Shown here: positions 20,902-29,271 of the stretch, in pieces
Layout of the letters: the number at the start of each line of letters is the position of its first letter
How positions within the stretch are numbered: position 1 is the first letter of the stretch
Origin: Gemmatimonadales bacterium
Lineage (GTDB): Bacteria; Gemmatimonadota; Gemmatimonadetes; Gemmatimonadales; GWC2-71-9
Length of the DNA: 64,000 bases
Direction of reading: 5' to 3'
Assembly (NCBI GenBank): GCA_041390145.1
Contig: JAWKQM010000005.1
Coordinates: 186,001-250,000, forward strand
Notes under the pieces: model-generated
What the model was told of the DNA's origin: nothing
Seen by the model: only the letters and a program-made list of their open reading frames with translations
The model's database searches: none
Made by a program: the position numbers and the translations under genes

Positions 20902-21981
20902 ATGTTCCCCCGATCCCCACCCCCAATGCCCAACGTCGCGCCGCCCCTCGCCGAGGCCCTCCGGCTGCTCTCCATTGGCCGTTCGCTCACGGCGTCCCAG
21001 TCTGCCGCGGCGTTTGCCGTGCTCGTCGCCGGCGAGGCCGCAGACGGCGATGCCGCCTCGCTCCTGATGGGGCTGAAGCGCAAGGGAGAAACCGCGGATG
21101 AGATTGCCGGGGCGGCATTGGTGCTGCGCGAGGCGATGATCCCGCTGATCGTGCCCGACCGTGACGATCTGGTGGACACCTGTGGCACGGGCGGCGGACT
21201 CGTCGGCACCCTCAACATCTCGACCGCCGCTGCCATCCTGGCCGTCGGGGCAGGGGTTCGCGTGGCCAAACATGGGAACCGGAGCCATACCTCCCGGTCC
21301 GGTTCGGCCGATGTGCTCGAGGCGCTTGGGGTGGCGGTTGAATTGCGGCCCCCTGTCGCCGCGAAGGCGCTCGAAACCTCCGGCTTCACCTTCATGTACG
21401 CGCCCCAGTACCACCCCGCGATGCGTCATGTCGCCGGGGTGCGGCGTCAGCTCGGCGTGGCCACTATGATGAACCTGCTCGGGCCGCTCGCCAACCCGGC
21501 GGGCGTGGGGCGCCAGGTGGTTGGCGTGGCCGAGCGGCGTGTCGCGCCGCTGCTCGCCGACGCGCTCCGGCGCCTCGGCACCCGGCACGCCATGGTGGTG
21601 CATGCCGAGGTCGGGATGGATGAGATCAGCCCGATGGGGGCGACGGAAGTCTGGGAGGTGCGGGGGAGCGCGGTGCGCGAATGGCTGATCGAACCGGCTG
21701 AGTTCGGTCTGGAGGTATCTGACCTGACCCCCTTGGCCGGCGGGGAACCGGACGAGAATGCCAACCGCATTGAACGACTGCTCGAGGGGGCGGATGCCGA
21801 CCACGCGGCGCGCTCGGCGCTGGTGCTCAACGCCGGGGCGGCACTCTATGTGGCGGGGGTGTCAGCAGAGTTTCCGAAGGCTGTTGATCTCGCTCGGCGG
21901 GCCCTGACGGCGGGGACAGGGCGAGACGCCCTCTCGCGCATTCGTGCCGCCGTTTCGTGCGACCCAGCGGAGGCCGCCTAG
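20902..21981 (+). CDS. trpD: Anthranilate phosphoribosyltransferase
   Basis: 359 residues from the ATG at 20902; an ATG at 20926 would remove eight Pro-rich residues and is also plausible. DTCGTGGGLVGTLNISTAAA is the PRPP/Mg loop, VAKHGNRSHTSRSGSADVLE the second conserved block, and MMNLLGPLANPAG and VHAEVGMDEIS the anthranilate-site blocks. It joins anthranilate to PRPP in tryptophan synthesis. It is separated from trpC by lexA on the opposite strand; the two stop codons overlap at CTAG. trpE and trpG are not in the window. Confidence 0.95.
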   Translation: MFPRSPPPMPNVAPPLAEALRLLSIGRSLTASQSAAAFAVLVAGEAADGDAASLLMGLKRKGETADEIAGAALVLREAMIPLIVPDRDDLVDTCGTGGGLVGTLNISTAAAILAVGAGVRVAKHGNRSHTSRSGSADVLEALGVAVELRPPVAAKALETSGFTFMYAPQYHPAMRHVAGVRRQLGVATMMNLLGPLANPAGVGRQVVGVAERRVAPLLADALRRLGTRHAMVVHAEVGMDEISPMGATEVWEVRGSAVREWLIEPAEFGLEVSDLTPLAGGEPDENANRIERLLEGADADHAARSALVLNAGAALYVAGVSAEFPKAVDLARRALTAGTGRDALSRIRAAVSCDPAEAA

Positions 21982-22586
21982 TACTTGCGAATGACGCCCA
22001 CGACGACGCCTTGGATCAGCACGTCGCGTTCCTGAAAGCGCATCGGCGCCATCGTCTCGTTGGCCGGCTGCAGTCGGATCCACCCGCCGGCCTCGCGATA
22101 GAACTTCTTGACGGTGGCCTCGGCGCCGTTGATGAGCGCGATGACCATTTCGCCATTTTCGGCCGACTGCTTCCCGTGGACCACGACATAGTCGCCGTCG
22201 ATGATGTGGGCCTCGACCATGGAATCGCCCCGGACCTGGAGGGCGTAATTCGGGCCGCGGGCAGGGAGCATCTCGTTCGGCACCGCCAGTGTTTCGCTGT
22301 GCATGACCGATTCGATCGGGGTGCCCGCCGCGACCCGGCCGAGCACCGGGATTTCCGAGGCGACCGCCGTCCCCTTGGGGGGTAACACCTCGATGGATCG
22401 GCTCTCGTTGTAGGCGCGCCGGATGTACCCCTTTCGTTCCAGGTTGGTCAGGTGCTCATGCACCGTGGCCAGGGACTGGAACCCGAAGTGTTCCGCGATT
22501 TCCTCGAAGCTCGGCGCGTAGCCGTTGTCCGCAATCTGGGATTGCAGGTAGGAAAGAATGTCGCTTTGTCGGCGCGTGAGCGGCAT
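21978..22586 (-). CDS. lexA: SOS-response repressor LexA
   Basis: 202 residues from the ATG at 22586, with GGAGGA just upstream. The N-terminal winged helix (LTRRQSDILSYLQ to RKGYIRRAYNESR) binds operators. The Ala87-Gly88 self-cleavage site is in GRVAAGTPIE, Ser122 is in RGDSMVE and catalytic Lys160 in EATVKKF, spaced as in E. coli. RecA-stimulated cleavage would derepress DNA repair genes. It diverges from trpC (69-base gap) and converges on trpD. A direct repeat GAACACGAAC upstream might be part of its own operator, but no clear symmetric LexA box is seen. Confidence 0.96.
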   Translation of the reverse strand: MPLTRRQSDILSYLQSQIADNGYAPSFEEIAEHFGFQSLATVHEHLTNLERKGYIRRAYNESRSIEVLPPKGTAVASEIPVLGRVAAGTPIESVMHSETLAVPNEMLPARGPNYALQVRGDSMVEAHIIDGDYVVVHGKQSAENGEMVIALINGAEATVKKFYREAGGWIRLQPANETMAPMRFQERDVLIQGVVVGVIRKY

Positions 22587-22655
22587 GACCGTCCTCCGAG
22601 CGAGTGACCGAAGAGAGCCCGAATCAAGGTACCCGAACACGAACCGAAGGTCAAG

Positions 22656-23444
22656 GTGACGTCAACACTCGACCGCATTCTGGATGGAGTTCGGGCCGGC
22701 CTGCCCGCCCTGGCCAGCCGGCGAGAGGCCCTGGAGCAAGCCGCACGGCGTGCGCCTCCCGCTCCCGACTTCAAGGCGGCACTGCGTCGGCCGGAAGTCG
22801 CGGTCATCGCCGAATTGAAGCGCAAATCACCCTCCGCGGGGCTCCTCGCACCGAGGCTGGATTCGGCCGCGCGTGCCCGGACCTATGAAGCGGGGGGCGC
22901 CGCGGCGTTGTCGGTCCTCACCGAGGCGGACCACTTTGGCGGGTCGCTCTCCGACCTCGAGGGGGTCGCGGCGGTCGTGACGGTCCCGCTCATCCGGAAG
23001 GACTTCATCCTTCATGAATTGCAGGTCATCGAGGCGCGCGCGTCGGGTGCGGCGGCCGTGCTGCTGATCGTCCGTGCCCTCGATCCGTCGGCCCTCCGGG
23101 ACCTCCTGGCCGCCGCCCGCCGTTGGGGGATGGAAGCCCTGGTCGAAACGCACGACGAGCGCGAAGTGGATCTCGCGCTCGCCGCCGGCGCGACGGTCAT
23201 TGGCGTGAACAGCCGGGATCTCGGCGATTTCACGATCAACGCGAAGGCGGCCTGGGCGTTACTGCGCCAGCTCCCGAGTGACATCGTCGCCGTGGCGGAG
23301 AGCGGGATGAAAGACGTTGCTGCGGTCGAGGCGGCGGCCGCCGCGGGGGCGGACGCGGTGCTCGTGGGTTCGGCGCTCTCGGTGGCGGACGATCCGGGGC
23401 CCCTGCTGGCCGGAATGGCCGCGGTCCCACGCCATGGGCGTTGA
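22656..23444 (+). CDS. trpC: Indole-3-glycerol phosphate synthase
   Basis: 262 residues with a GTG start. VIAELKRKSPSAGLL carries the catalytic Lys and substrate Ser block; SVLTEADHFGGS, LIRKDFILHELQV and VNSRDLGDF follow in barrel order, and AESGM and VLVGSAL bind phosphate. It closes the indole ring from CdRP. It diverges from lexA and overlaps trpF by 11 bases. Confidence 0.95.
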   Translation: MTSTLDRILDGVRAGLPALASRREALEQAARRAPPAPDFKAALRRPEVAVIAELKRKSPSAGLLAPRLDSAARARTYEAGGAAALSVLTEADHFGGSLSDLEGVAAVVTVPLIRKDFILHELQVIEARASGAAAVLLIVRALDPSALRDLLAAARRWGMEALVETHDEREVDLALAAGATVIGVNSRDLGDFTINAKAAWALLRQLPSDIVAVAESGMKDVAAVEAAAAAGADAVLVGSALSVADDPGPLLAGMAAVPRHGR

Positions 23445-24078
23445 GGCCAAGGTCTGTGGGCTCACCAGGCCGGGCGACGCGGCGGTGGCCGTGGAGGCGG
23501 GTGCCTCTTACCTTGGAGTGGTATTCGCCGGTGGTCCACGGGTGGTGACCGTGGCCGTGGCCTCGGAGATCGTGGCGGCCGCCTCCGGGTGCCCGGTGTT
23601 CGGCGTGTTCGGGCGGCATTCCGCGGAGGAGATTCTCCGCTGCCGTGACGCCGCCGGTTTGGCCGGGGCGCAACTGCACGGGGCGTTCGATCACCGCCTG
23701 GCGGCGCGGTTGCGGGCGAACGGTCTCGCCGTGTGGGCGGTCGCCCGCCTCACCGCTCCCGACGAGTGCGGCGGGCTCACCGACCTGGCCGCCGGCTCGG
23801 ACGCGGTGCTCGTCGAGCCGCGGGTGGCGGGGGCCGAGGGGGGCGCCGGAGTGCCCCTCGCGCTCGACCTGGGTCGTCGGGCGCGCGCGGCGCTCCGCGG
23901 GCAGCGAATGGTGCTGGCTGGCGGGTTGCGGCCCGAGTCGGTGGCGGCCGCCATCGACGCGGTGGGCCCGGATGTGGTCGATGTCAGCAGCGGTGTCGAG
24001 ATGAGTCCGGGGCGCAAGGACCCGGCGGCCGTTCGGCTCTTCCTGGAGGCGGTGCGTGGCGACCAGCCTTTCCCCTGA
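23434..24078 (+). CDS. trpF: Phosphoribosylanthranilate isomerase
   Basis: 214 residues, starting inside the end of trpC. EAKVCGLTRPGDA holds the catalytic Cys8, and YLGVVFAGGPRVV, GAQLHG, VLVEPRVAGAEGG and DVSSGVEMSPGRKD match the family, with FAGGPR in place of the usual FxxxSPR. The final Asp in DVSSGVE is the expected general acid. It catalyses the Amadori rearrangement to CdRP. It overlaps trpB by 23 bases, so translation is coupled. Confidence 0.93.
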   Translation: MGVEAKVCGLTRPGDAAVAVEAGASYLGVVFAGGPRVVTVAVASEIVAAASGCPVFGVFGRHSAEEILRCRDAAGLAGAQLHGAFDHRLAARLRANGLAVWAVARLTAPDECGGLTDLAAGSDAVLVEPRVAGAEGGAGVPLALDLGRRARAALRGQRMVLAGGLRPESVAAAIDAVGPDVVDVSSGVEMSPGRKDPAAVRLFLEAVRGDQPFP

Positions 24079-25258
24079 ACGCGGCAGCAATGGACGATTC
24101 GGTCCCTACGGCGGCCGGTACGTCCCGGAGACCCTGCTCGCCGCGCTCGAGGAGCTCGCGGCGCTGTACGACGGCGTCCGGGGCGAGGACGCGTTCTGGG
24201 AAGAGTTGGGCGGCATCCTCCGCGACTACGTGGGTCGGCCCACACCGCTGACCGAGGCGCCCCGCCTCAGCGCTGAGGTTGGCGCCCGGGTGCTTCTGAA
24301 GCGCGAAGACCTGAACCATACCGGTGCGCACAAGATCAACAACACGGTGGGCCAGGCCCTCCTCGCGCAGCGCATGGGCAAGCGGCGGATCATCGCCGAG
24401 ACCGGTGCCGGGCAGCACGGCGTGGCCACCGCGACGATCTGCGCGCGGCTCGGGATGGAGTGCGTGGTGTATATGGGCGCCGAGGATGTGGCGCGGCAGG
24501 CGCTCAACGTGTACCGGATGCGCCTGCTCGGGGCGACCGTGGTCCCGGTCGAATCCGGCACGCGAACCCTCAAGGACGCCACGAATGAGGCGTTGCGCGA
24601 TTGGGTGGCGAATGTCCCGAGTACCCATTACATCATCGGCTCGGTCGTCGGGCCTGATCCCTATCCGCGGATGGTGCGGGACTTCCAGTCGGTCATCGGG
24701 CGGGAGGCCAGGAGGCAGGTGCTCGAGCGGACCGGTCGCCTGCCGCGCACCGTCGTGGCGTGCGTCGGCGGCGGGTCGAACGCGATCGGGATCTTCACCG
24801 CCTTCCTCGATGACGGCGAGGTGGAGTTGGTCGGCGTCGAGGCCGCGGGGGATGGGCTGGCGACCGGCCGCCACAGCGCCACGCTGCACGCGGGGCGCCC
24901 CGGTGTGCTCCACGGCACGCTCAGCTATCTCCTGCAGGACGCCGATGGGCAGGTCGCGCCGGCCCACTCGGTGAGTGCGGGTCTGGACTACCCCGGAGTA
25001 GGGCCGGAGCATGCCTGGCTCCGGGACACTGACCGGGTCGAGTATCACGCGGTGGATGATGGCGCGGCGCTGGACGGGTTCGCGCGTCTGGCCCGCCTCG
25101 AGGGGATCATTCCGGCGCTGGAGACCGCGCACGCTGTGGCCTGGCTCTCGGCGGAGCGTGGGCGATGGCAGGCGGACATGCCTGTCCTGCTCTGTCTCAG
25201 CGGTCGTGGTGACAAGGATGTGGCGCATGTGGCGGCACTAACGGGAGAGGTGCGTTGA
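24056..25258 (+). CDS. trpB: Tryptophan synthase beta subunit
   Basis: 400 residues with a GTG start. GRFGPYGGRYVPETL is the usual N-terminal block, REDLNHTGAHKINN carries PLP-binding Lys93, AETGAGQHGVATAT and VVACVGGGSNAIGIF bind indole and PLP phosphate, and SVSAGLDYPGVGPEH is the TrpB1-type COMM block. It condenses indole with serine. The next gene (HEAT repeats) starts at a TTG overlapping the stop. trpA comes only after two unrelated genes. Confidence 0.96.
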   Translation: MATSLSPERGSNGRFGPYGGRYVPETLLAALEELAALYDGVRGEDAFWEELGGILRDYVGRPTPLTEAPRLSAEVGARVLLKREDLNHTGAHKINNTVGQALLAQRMGKRRIIAETGAGQHGVATATICARLGMECVVYMGAEDVARQALNVYRMRLLGATVVPVESGTRTLKDATNEALRDWVANVPSTHYIIGSVVGPDPYPRMVRDFQSVIGREARRQVLERTGRLPRTVVACVGGGSNAIGIFTAFLDDGEVELVGVEAAGDGLATGRHSATLHAGRPGVLHGTLSYLLQDADGQVAPAHSVSAGLDYPGVGPEHAWLRDTDRVEYHAVDDGAALDGFARLARLEGIIPALETAHAVAWLSAERGRWQADMPVLLCLSGRGDKDVAHVAALTGEVR

Positions 25259-27033
25259 CCGAACCGGGTGTGGAGTTCGAGCAGGTACTGCCGCCGGAAC
25301 AGGTGGAGGAACTCCTGCGGACGCTGGTCAAGGCGTCGCGGGCCTTCCAGATGTACCTGCCGAACAACCCGATGTTTCACCGCGCGGCCAAGAACCTTGA
25401 GACCGCGTTCGACCCCGTCTGGTCGGCCATCGACGAACTCATCCTGACGGTCCACGAGACCGATTTTGTCTGGGAAGGGACGGTCGTGTACCACCAGCTG
25501 AGCAAGTCGGACAGCCTGGCCTGGACGCTCTACAAGGACGGGCTCCGGGTGCTGACCCTGCGCAAGGGTGTGGAGATCGAGGAGCTTCCCCGGCTGCTGC
25601 GCGTGGTGAACAAGGTCCGAGGCCTGGCGCCGGACGCGACCGACGACCTCTTCACGCTGCTCTGGGCTGAGGAGTTCCAGTTCGTCGACGTGCGCTTCGC
25701 GGAGTTCGTCCAGGACTACGGCACCGGCGAACTGGTTCCCGGCGCCCAGTACTCGGCGGGCACCATCTATGCCGACGAAGTGCGGAGCGACTTGGCGGGG
25801 ACGGAGGCCGGTGAGGGGGTCGGCGGCGTCGCGGCTCCGGGGGAGACGGTGGGCGAAGGGGAGGAGTCCGGCGAGGCGGGCGGCGCGGCTGACGCCGTGG
25901 AACGGCCGAAGGGCGTCGTCGACATCGACGAGTTTGACTCGACGCTCTACTTCCTCGACGCCGCCGAAGTCGACATGCTGACCGCCGACCTGAACCTCGA
26001 GTACTCGCGGGATCTGCGCGATGCGTCGCTCGCCGCGCTCTATGACCTGTTCGAGTCGCAGCCGGAGCCGGAAATTCGCGAGGAGATCATCGGCGTGCTC
26101 GAGGCGCTCTTCCCCAGCATGCTCAACGCCGGCGAGTTTCGCGCCAGCGCCGCGGTGCTGCGGGAGACCAGGGTCCTGGTGGATCGTTCACCCGAGCTCG
26201 TGGCTGTGCACAAGGACCGGCTGGTCCAGTTCGTCGACCAGCTCAGCGAGCCTGCCATCGTCAGCCAGCTCATGCAGGCGCTCGATGAGGGCACCGGTCG
26301 GCCGAGTGACGGCGACATCGCCGAACTGCTTCGGGAGTTGCGCCCGCGTGCCCTCTCCACCCTCGTGGAATGGACCCCCCGCCTGACCTCCGCCCCGGTG
26401 CGGGCCCTGGTGGAAGAAGCGGTCCAGCAGCTGGCGTCCGCCCACCAGGGCGAACTGTTGCGGCTGCTCCGCTCCGGCGATCCCGAGGCCCTTCCGGGCG
26501 CGATCGAACTGGCGGGCCGCCTGAAGCTGGAGGGCGCCGTCGCCGGCCTGGGCGAGGTGATGAGCACTCCGGATGCCACGTTGCGCCTGGCGGCGACCGA
26601 GGCACTGGTGCAGATCGGCACCCCCGGCGCCCTCGTGCTGCTCGAGCGCGGGATTGGCGACGACGACCGGGCGGTGCGGGTCGCCGCGCTGAAGGCCCTC
26701 AGCGCCCGCGGCTACCGGGGCGCACTCCGGCGCGTGGAGGAAGTGGTGAACGGCAAGGGCCGCAAGGACCTCGACTTCAACGAGCGCCGGGCCTTCTTCG
26801 AAGCCTATGGCGCCATTGCAGGAGCGGGGGGGCTCGCGACGCTTCGCGACCTCATCGTGCGGCGCGGGTTCTTTCGCCGGAAGCAGAGCGCCGATGTGCG
26901 GATGTGCGCGGCGCTGGGGCTGGGCAAGATCGGCACCCCGGAGGCGCGGGCGGTGCTCGAATCCGTGGCGGAGGACAACGACCGGCAGGTGCGCAACGCC
27001 GTGACCGCGGCACTCCGGGGGGTGGCGGAATGA
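25255..27033 (+). CDS. HEAT-repeat protein of unknown function
   Basis: 592 residues starting at TTG over the trpB stop. The first 170 residues form a distinct N-terminal domain (VKASRAFQMYLPNNPMFHRA, TDFVWEGTVVYHQ) that resembles the start of the next protein in layout (YPLENTTVQKAL). An acidic Gly/Glu-rich linker (about 180-225) follows. Residues about 240-590 are armadillo/HEAT-like helical repeats, for example ATEALVQIGTPGALVLLERG, and they end with AALGLGKIGTPEARAVLESV. Such repeats bind partner proteins. No catalytic motif is seen. Coupled ends with trpB and with the HD-GYP gene suggest it works with the HD-GYP protein rather than with Trp synthesis; that is inference. Confidence 0.8.
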   Translation: MTEPGVEFEQVLPPEQVEELLRTLVKASRAFQMYLPNNPMFHRAAKNLETAFDPVWSAIDELILTVHETDFVWEGTVVYHQLSKSDSLAWTLYKDGLRVLTLRKGVEIEELPRLLRVVNKVRGLAPDATDDLFTLLWAEEFQFVDVRFAEFVQDYGTGELVPGAQYSAGTIYADEVRSDLAGTEAGEGVGGVAAPGETVGEGEESGEAGGAADAVERPKGVVDIDEFDSTLYFLDAAEVDMLTADLNLEYSRDLRDASLAALYDLFESQPEPEIREEIIGVLEALFPSMLNAGEFRASAAVLRETRVLVDRSPELVAVHKDRLVQFVDQLSEPAIVSQLMQALDEGTGRPSDGDIAELLRELRPRALSTLVEWTPRLTSAPVRALVEEAVQQLASAHQGELLRLLRSGDPEALPGAIELAGRLKLEGAVAGLGEVMSTPDATLRLAATEALVQIGTPGALVLLERGIGDDDRAVRVAALKALSARGYRGALRRVEEVVNGKGRKDLDFNERRAFFEAYGAIAGAGGLATLRDLIVRRGFFRRKQSADVRMCAALGLGKIGTPEARAVLESVAEDNDRQVRNAVTAALRGVAE

Positions 27034-28472
27034 GCCAGGACCCGCACGCCGCCGACCACAACCTGCGGCACGATGGCCGCGGGCTCCTGCTCTCGCTTTA
27101 CGCGGCGTTGCGGAGCCTCAAGCTCTATCCGCTCGAGAACACGACGGTCCAGAAGGCGCTCGACGACCTCCTCGCGTCGGGTGAACAACTCCTCGGCGAA
27201 GACGAGGACGTGGAAATCCGCGCCTCGGGCGACTTCCTCTTTGTCAACGACACCCGGCTCCGCCTGGAGCTCGACAACTACGCCTCGTTCAGCCAGGTGC
27301 TCGGCCTGCTGCGCACCTTCGAGGTCGGGACGCTGCGGATTGTGCGCGGCGTCGAGCGCCGTGAGTGGCAGGCGCTGCTCAGCGTCTTCCTCAGCCTCGG
27401 CACCCGCGACGTGGCCGGGAGCCGGTTCGCGGAGCTGATTGCGCGCCTCGAACGGGCAAACATCCGGCACATCCAGCTGGAGCCGCTCAGCGCCGTGGAG
27501 GAAGAGGAAGACTCCGCCGAGGCGCGCGAGGTCGCGAAGCGGACCTACGCGCAGGGCGTCGCGGTCACCAAGGATGTCGTCAACAGCGTCCGGATGGGGC
27601 GCACCGCCAACCTGAAGAAGGTGAAGCGCGCCGTGCAGCTCGTGGTGGACCAGGTCCTGAACAACGAGACCTCCATCGTCGGCCTCACCACGATCCGCGA
27701 CTACGACGAGTACACCTTCACGCATTCCGTGAACGTCTGCATCTTCTCGGTGGCCCTGGGCAAGAAACTCGGTCTTGGCAAGCTGCAGCTGTACGATCTC
27801 GGGCTCGCGGCGCTCCTGCACGACATCGGCAAGGCGCGCATCTCCCTCGACATCCTGAACAAGACCACCAGCCTCGATGAGGACGAGTGGCGGGTGATGA
27901 CGCGGCACCCGTGGTTCGGCACGCTCACCCTCTTCAGCTCGCGCCGCTACGAGGAGACGCCCTACCGGGCCATTCTCGTGGCGCACGAGCATCACATGAA
28001 GACCGACCTGACCGGCTATCCGAAGCCGATTCGTCCGCGCAAGCTCGGGCTCTACTCCCGGCTCGTGGCGGTGGCCGACGGCTTCGACGCCGCCACCACC
28101 CGGCGGAGCTACCAGACGGTCCCCATCCAGCCGGACGCGGTGCTGAAAGAGATGTGGGAAAACCCGAAACGGGGCTATGACCGCGTGCTCGTGAAGGCGC
28201 TGATCAACCTCATCGGCATCTACCCCGTGGGCACCTGCGTCATCCTCGATACCCTCGAGGTGGCCATCGTGGCGGGCGCGAATCCCGACCCGACGATCCT
28301 CAATCGGCCGCTGGTCCGGATCGCCATCGACACCAACGGCGCGGTCCTCCCGCCCCCCGGCGAGCCAGCCGACCTGGCTGACGGCAACGGCCAGGGCGGA
28401 TACGCCCGCTCGATCGTGAAGGTGACCGACCCGAGCCGGTACGGGCTCATCGTGGGAGACTACTTTGTCTGA
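27030..28472 (+). CDS. HD-GYP domain phosphodiesterase-type signalling protein
   Basis: 480 residues from an ATG that overlaps the HEAT gene stop (ATGA). The N-terminal 165 residues are an uncharacterised domain sharing the YP-LEN-TTVQKAL layout with the HEAT protein, ending in an acidic stretch (EEEEDSAEA). The HD-GYP domain spans about 200-430: THSVNVCIFSVALG, LLHDIGK with His264-Asp265, RHPWFG, AHEHH (319-322) and TGYPK (GYP at 329-331). The metal ligands are present, so hydrolysis of cyclic di-GMP is plausible. It has no receiver domain. The TTG start of trpA overlaps its end by eight bases. Confidence 0.88.
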   Translation: MSQDPHAADHNLRHDGRGLLLSLYAALRSLKLYPLENTTVQKALDDLLASGEQLLGEDEDVEIRASGDFLFVNDTRLRLELDNYASFSQVLGLLRTFEVGTLRIVRGVERREWQALLSVFLSLGTRDVAGSRFAELIARLERANIRHIQLEPLSAVEEEEDSAEAREVAKRTYAQGVAVTKDVVNSVRMGRTANLKKVKRAVQLVVDQVLNNETSIVGLTTIRDYDEYTFTHSVNVCIFSVALGKKLGLGKLQLYDLGLAALLHDIGKARISLDILNKTTSLDEDEWRVMTRHPWFGTLTLFSSRRYEETPYRAILVAHEHHMKTDLTGYPKPIRPRKLGLYSRLVAVADGFDAATTRRSYQTVPIQPDAVLKEMWENPKRGYDRVLVKALINLIGIYPVGTCVILDTLEVAIVAGANPDPTILNRPLVRIAIDTNGAVLPPPGEPADLADGNGQGGYARSIVKVTDPSRYGLIVGDYFV

Positions 28473-29271
28473 GACGGGGCTCCGCGCGCGCTGGACCGCG
28501 CTCCGGCGACCGGAGCAGGCGGCGCTGGTTGCCTACCTCACGGCCGGCTACCCCGATCGGGCAACGAGCCTCGCCGCCCTCCGCCTTGCCGCCCGGCATG
28601 CGGATATCCTGGAAGTCGGCGTGCCCTTCAGCGATCCCGTGGCCGACGGCCCGGTCATCCAGCGCGCGTCGTTTGACGCCCTGGCGGGAGGGATGTCGCT
28701 GCGGGGTACACTCGACCTGATTGCCGAAGCGGATCTCGACTGCCCGGTGGTGCTCTTCTCCTACCTGAACCCGCTCCTCCGGTATGGGTTCGACCGCCTC
28801 CTCATCGATGCCGCGACGGTGGGGGTCGACGGGCTCCTGGTCACCGACCTGCCGGCCGGTGCCGACCCGGCGCTGGAGGAGTCCGTTCGCGGCAGCGACC
28901 TCGACCTGATCCCGCTGGTGGCTCCCACGACCTCCTCGCCCCGGGTCGCGGAGATTGACGCCTCCGCCACCGCCTTTCTCTACCTCATCGGACGCCTCGG
29001 CGTGACCGGCACCGGTACCCCGCCCAGCGCCGAACTCGAGGCGATCGTACGCCGGGTGCGAGCGAACGCACGTCGACCGCTGGCGGTCGGGTTCGGAATC
29101 GCGACACCGGCCCAGGTGCGCGCGGTGGCTTCGTGCGCCGATGGCGTCGTGGTGGGCAGCGCCCTGGTGGACGCACTTGGGCGAGGCGGCGTGTCAGCCC
29201 TCGACGCGCTCCTCACCGAACTGACCCCGGCCTGCGTGCGCGCGGCTGAGGCGGGCGCCTCCCGTGTTTGA
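28465..29271 (+). CDS. trpA: Tryptophan synthase alpha subunit
   Basis: 268 residues with a TTG start inside the HD-GYP gene. Catalytic Glu50 lies in DILEVGVPFSDPVADGP along with Asp61. LVTDLPAG, PLVAPTTSSPR, FLYLIGRLGVTGTG and VGFGIATPAQVRAV complete the barrel and phosphate sites. It releases indole from indole-3-glycerol phosphate and passes it to TrpB. It is separated from trpB by about 3.2 kb of signalling genes, which is unusual because trpB and trpA are normally adjacent. Confidence 0.95.
   Translation: MSETGLRARWTALRRPEQAALVAYLTAGYPDRATSLAALRLAARHADILEVGVPFSDPVADGPVIQRASFDALAGGMSLRGTLDLIAEADLDCPVVLFSYLNPLLRYGFDRLLIDAATVGVDGLLVTDLPAGADPALEESVRGSDLDLIPLVAPTTSSPRVAEIDASATAFLYLIGRLGVTGTGTPPSAELEAIVRRVRANARRPLAVGFGIATPAQVRAVASCADGVVVGSALVDALGRGGVSALDALLTELTPACVRAAEAGASRV

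Noticed and set aside
22587..22655. LexA operator in the lexA-trpC gap
   Set aside because: Only a direct repeat GAACACGAAC is present; no symmetric GAAC-N4-GTTC or CTGT-N8-ACAG site was found.
26370..27029. Upstream extension of the HD-GYP gene inside the HEAT-repeat gene
   Set aside because: The extension reads as Arg/Gly/Pro-rich noise; the ATG at 27030 gives a normal ATGA overlap and a sensible N-terminus.
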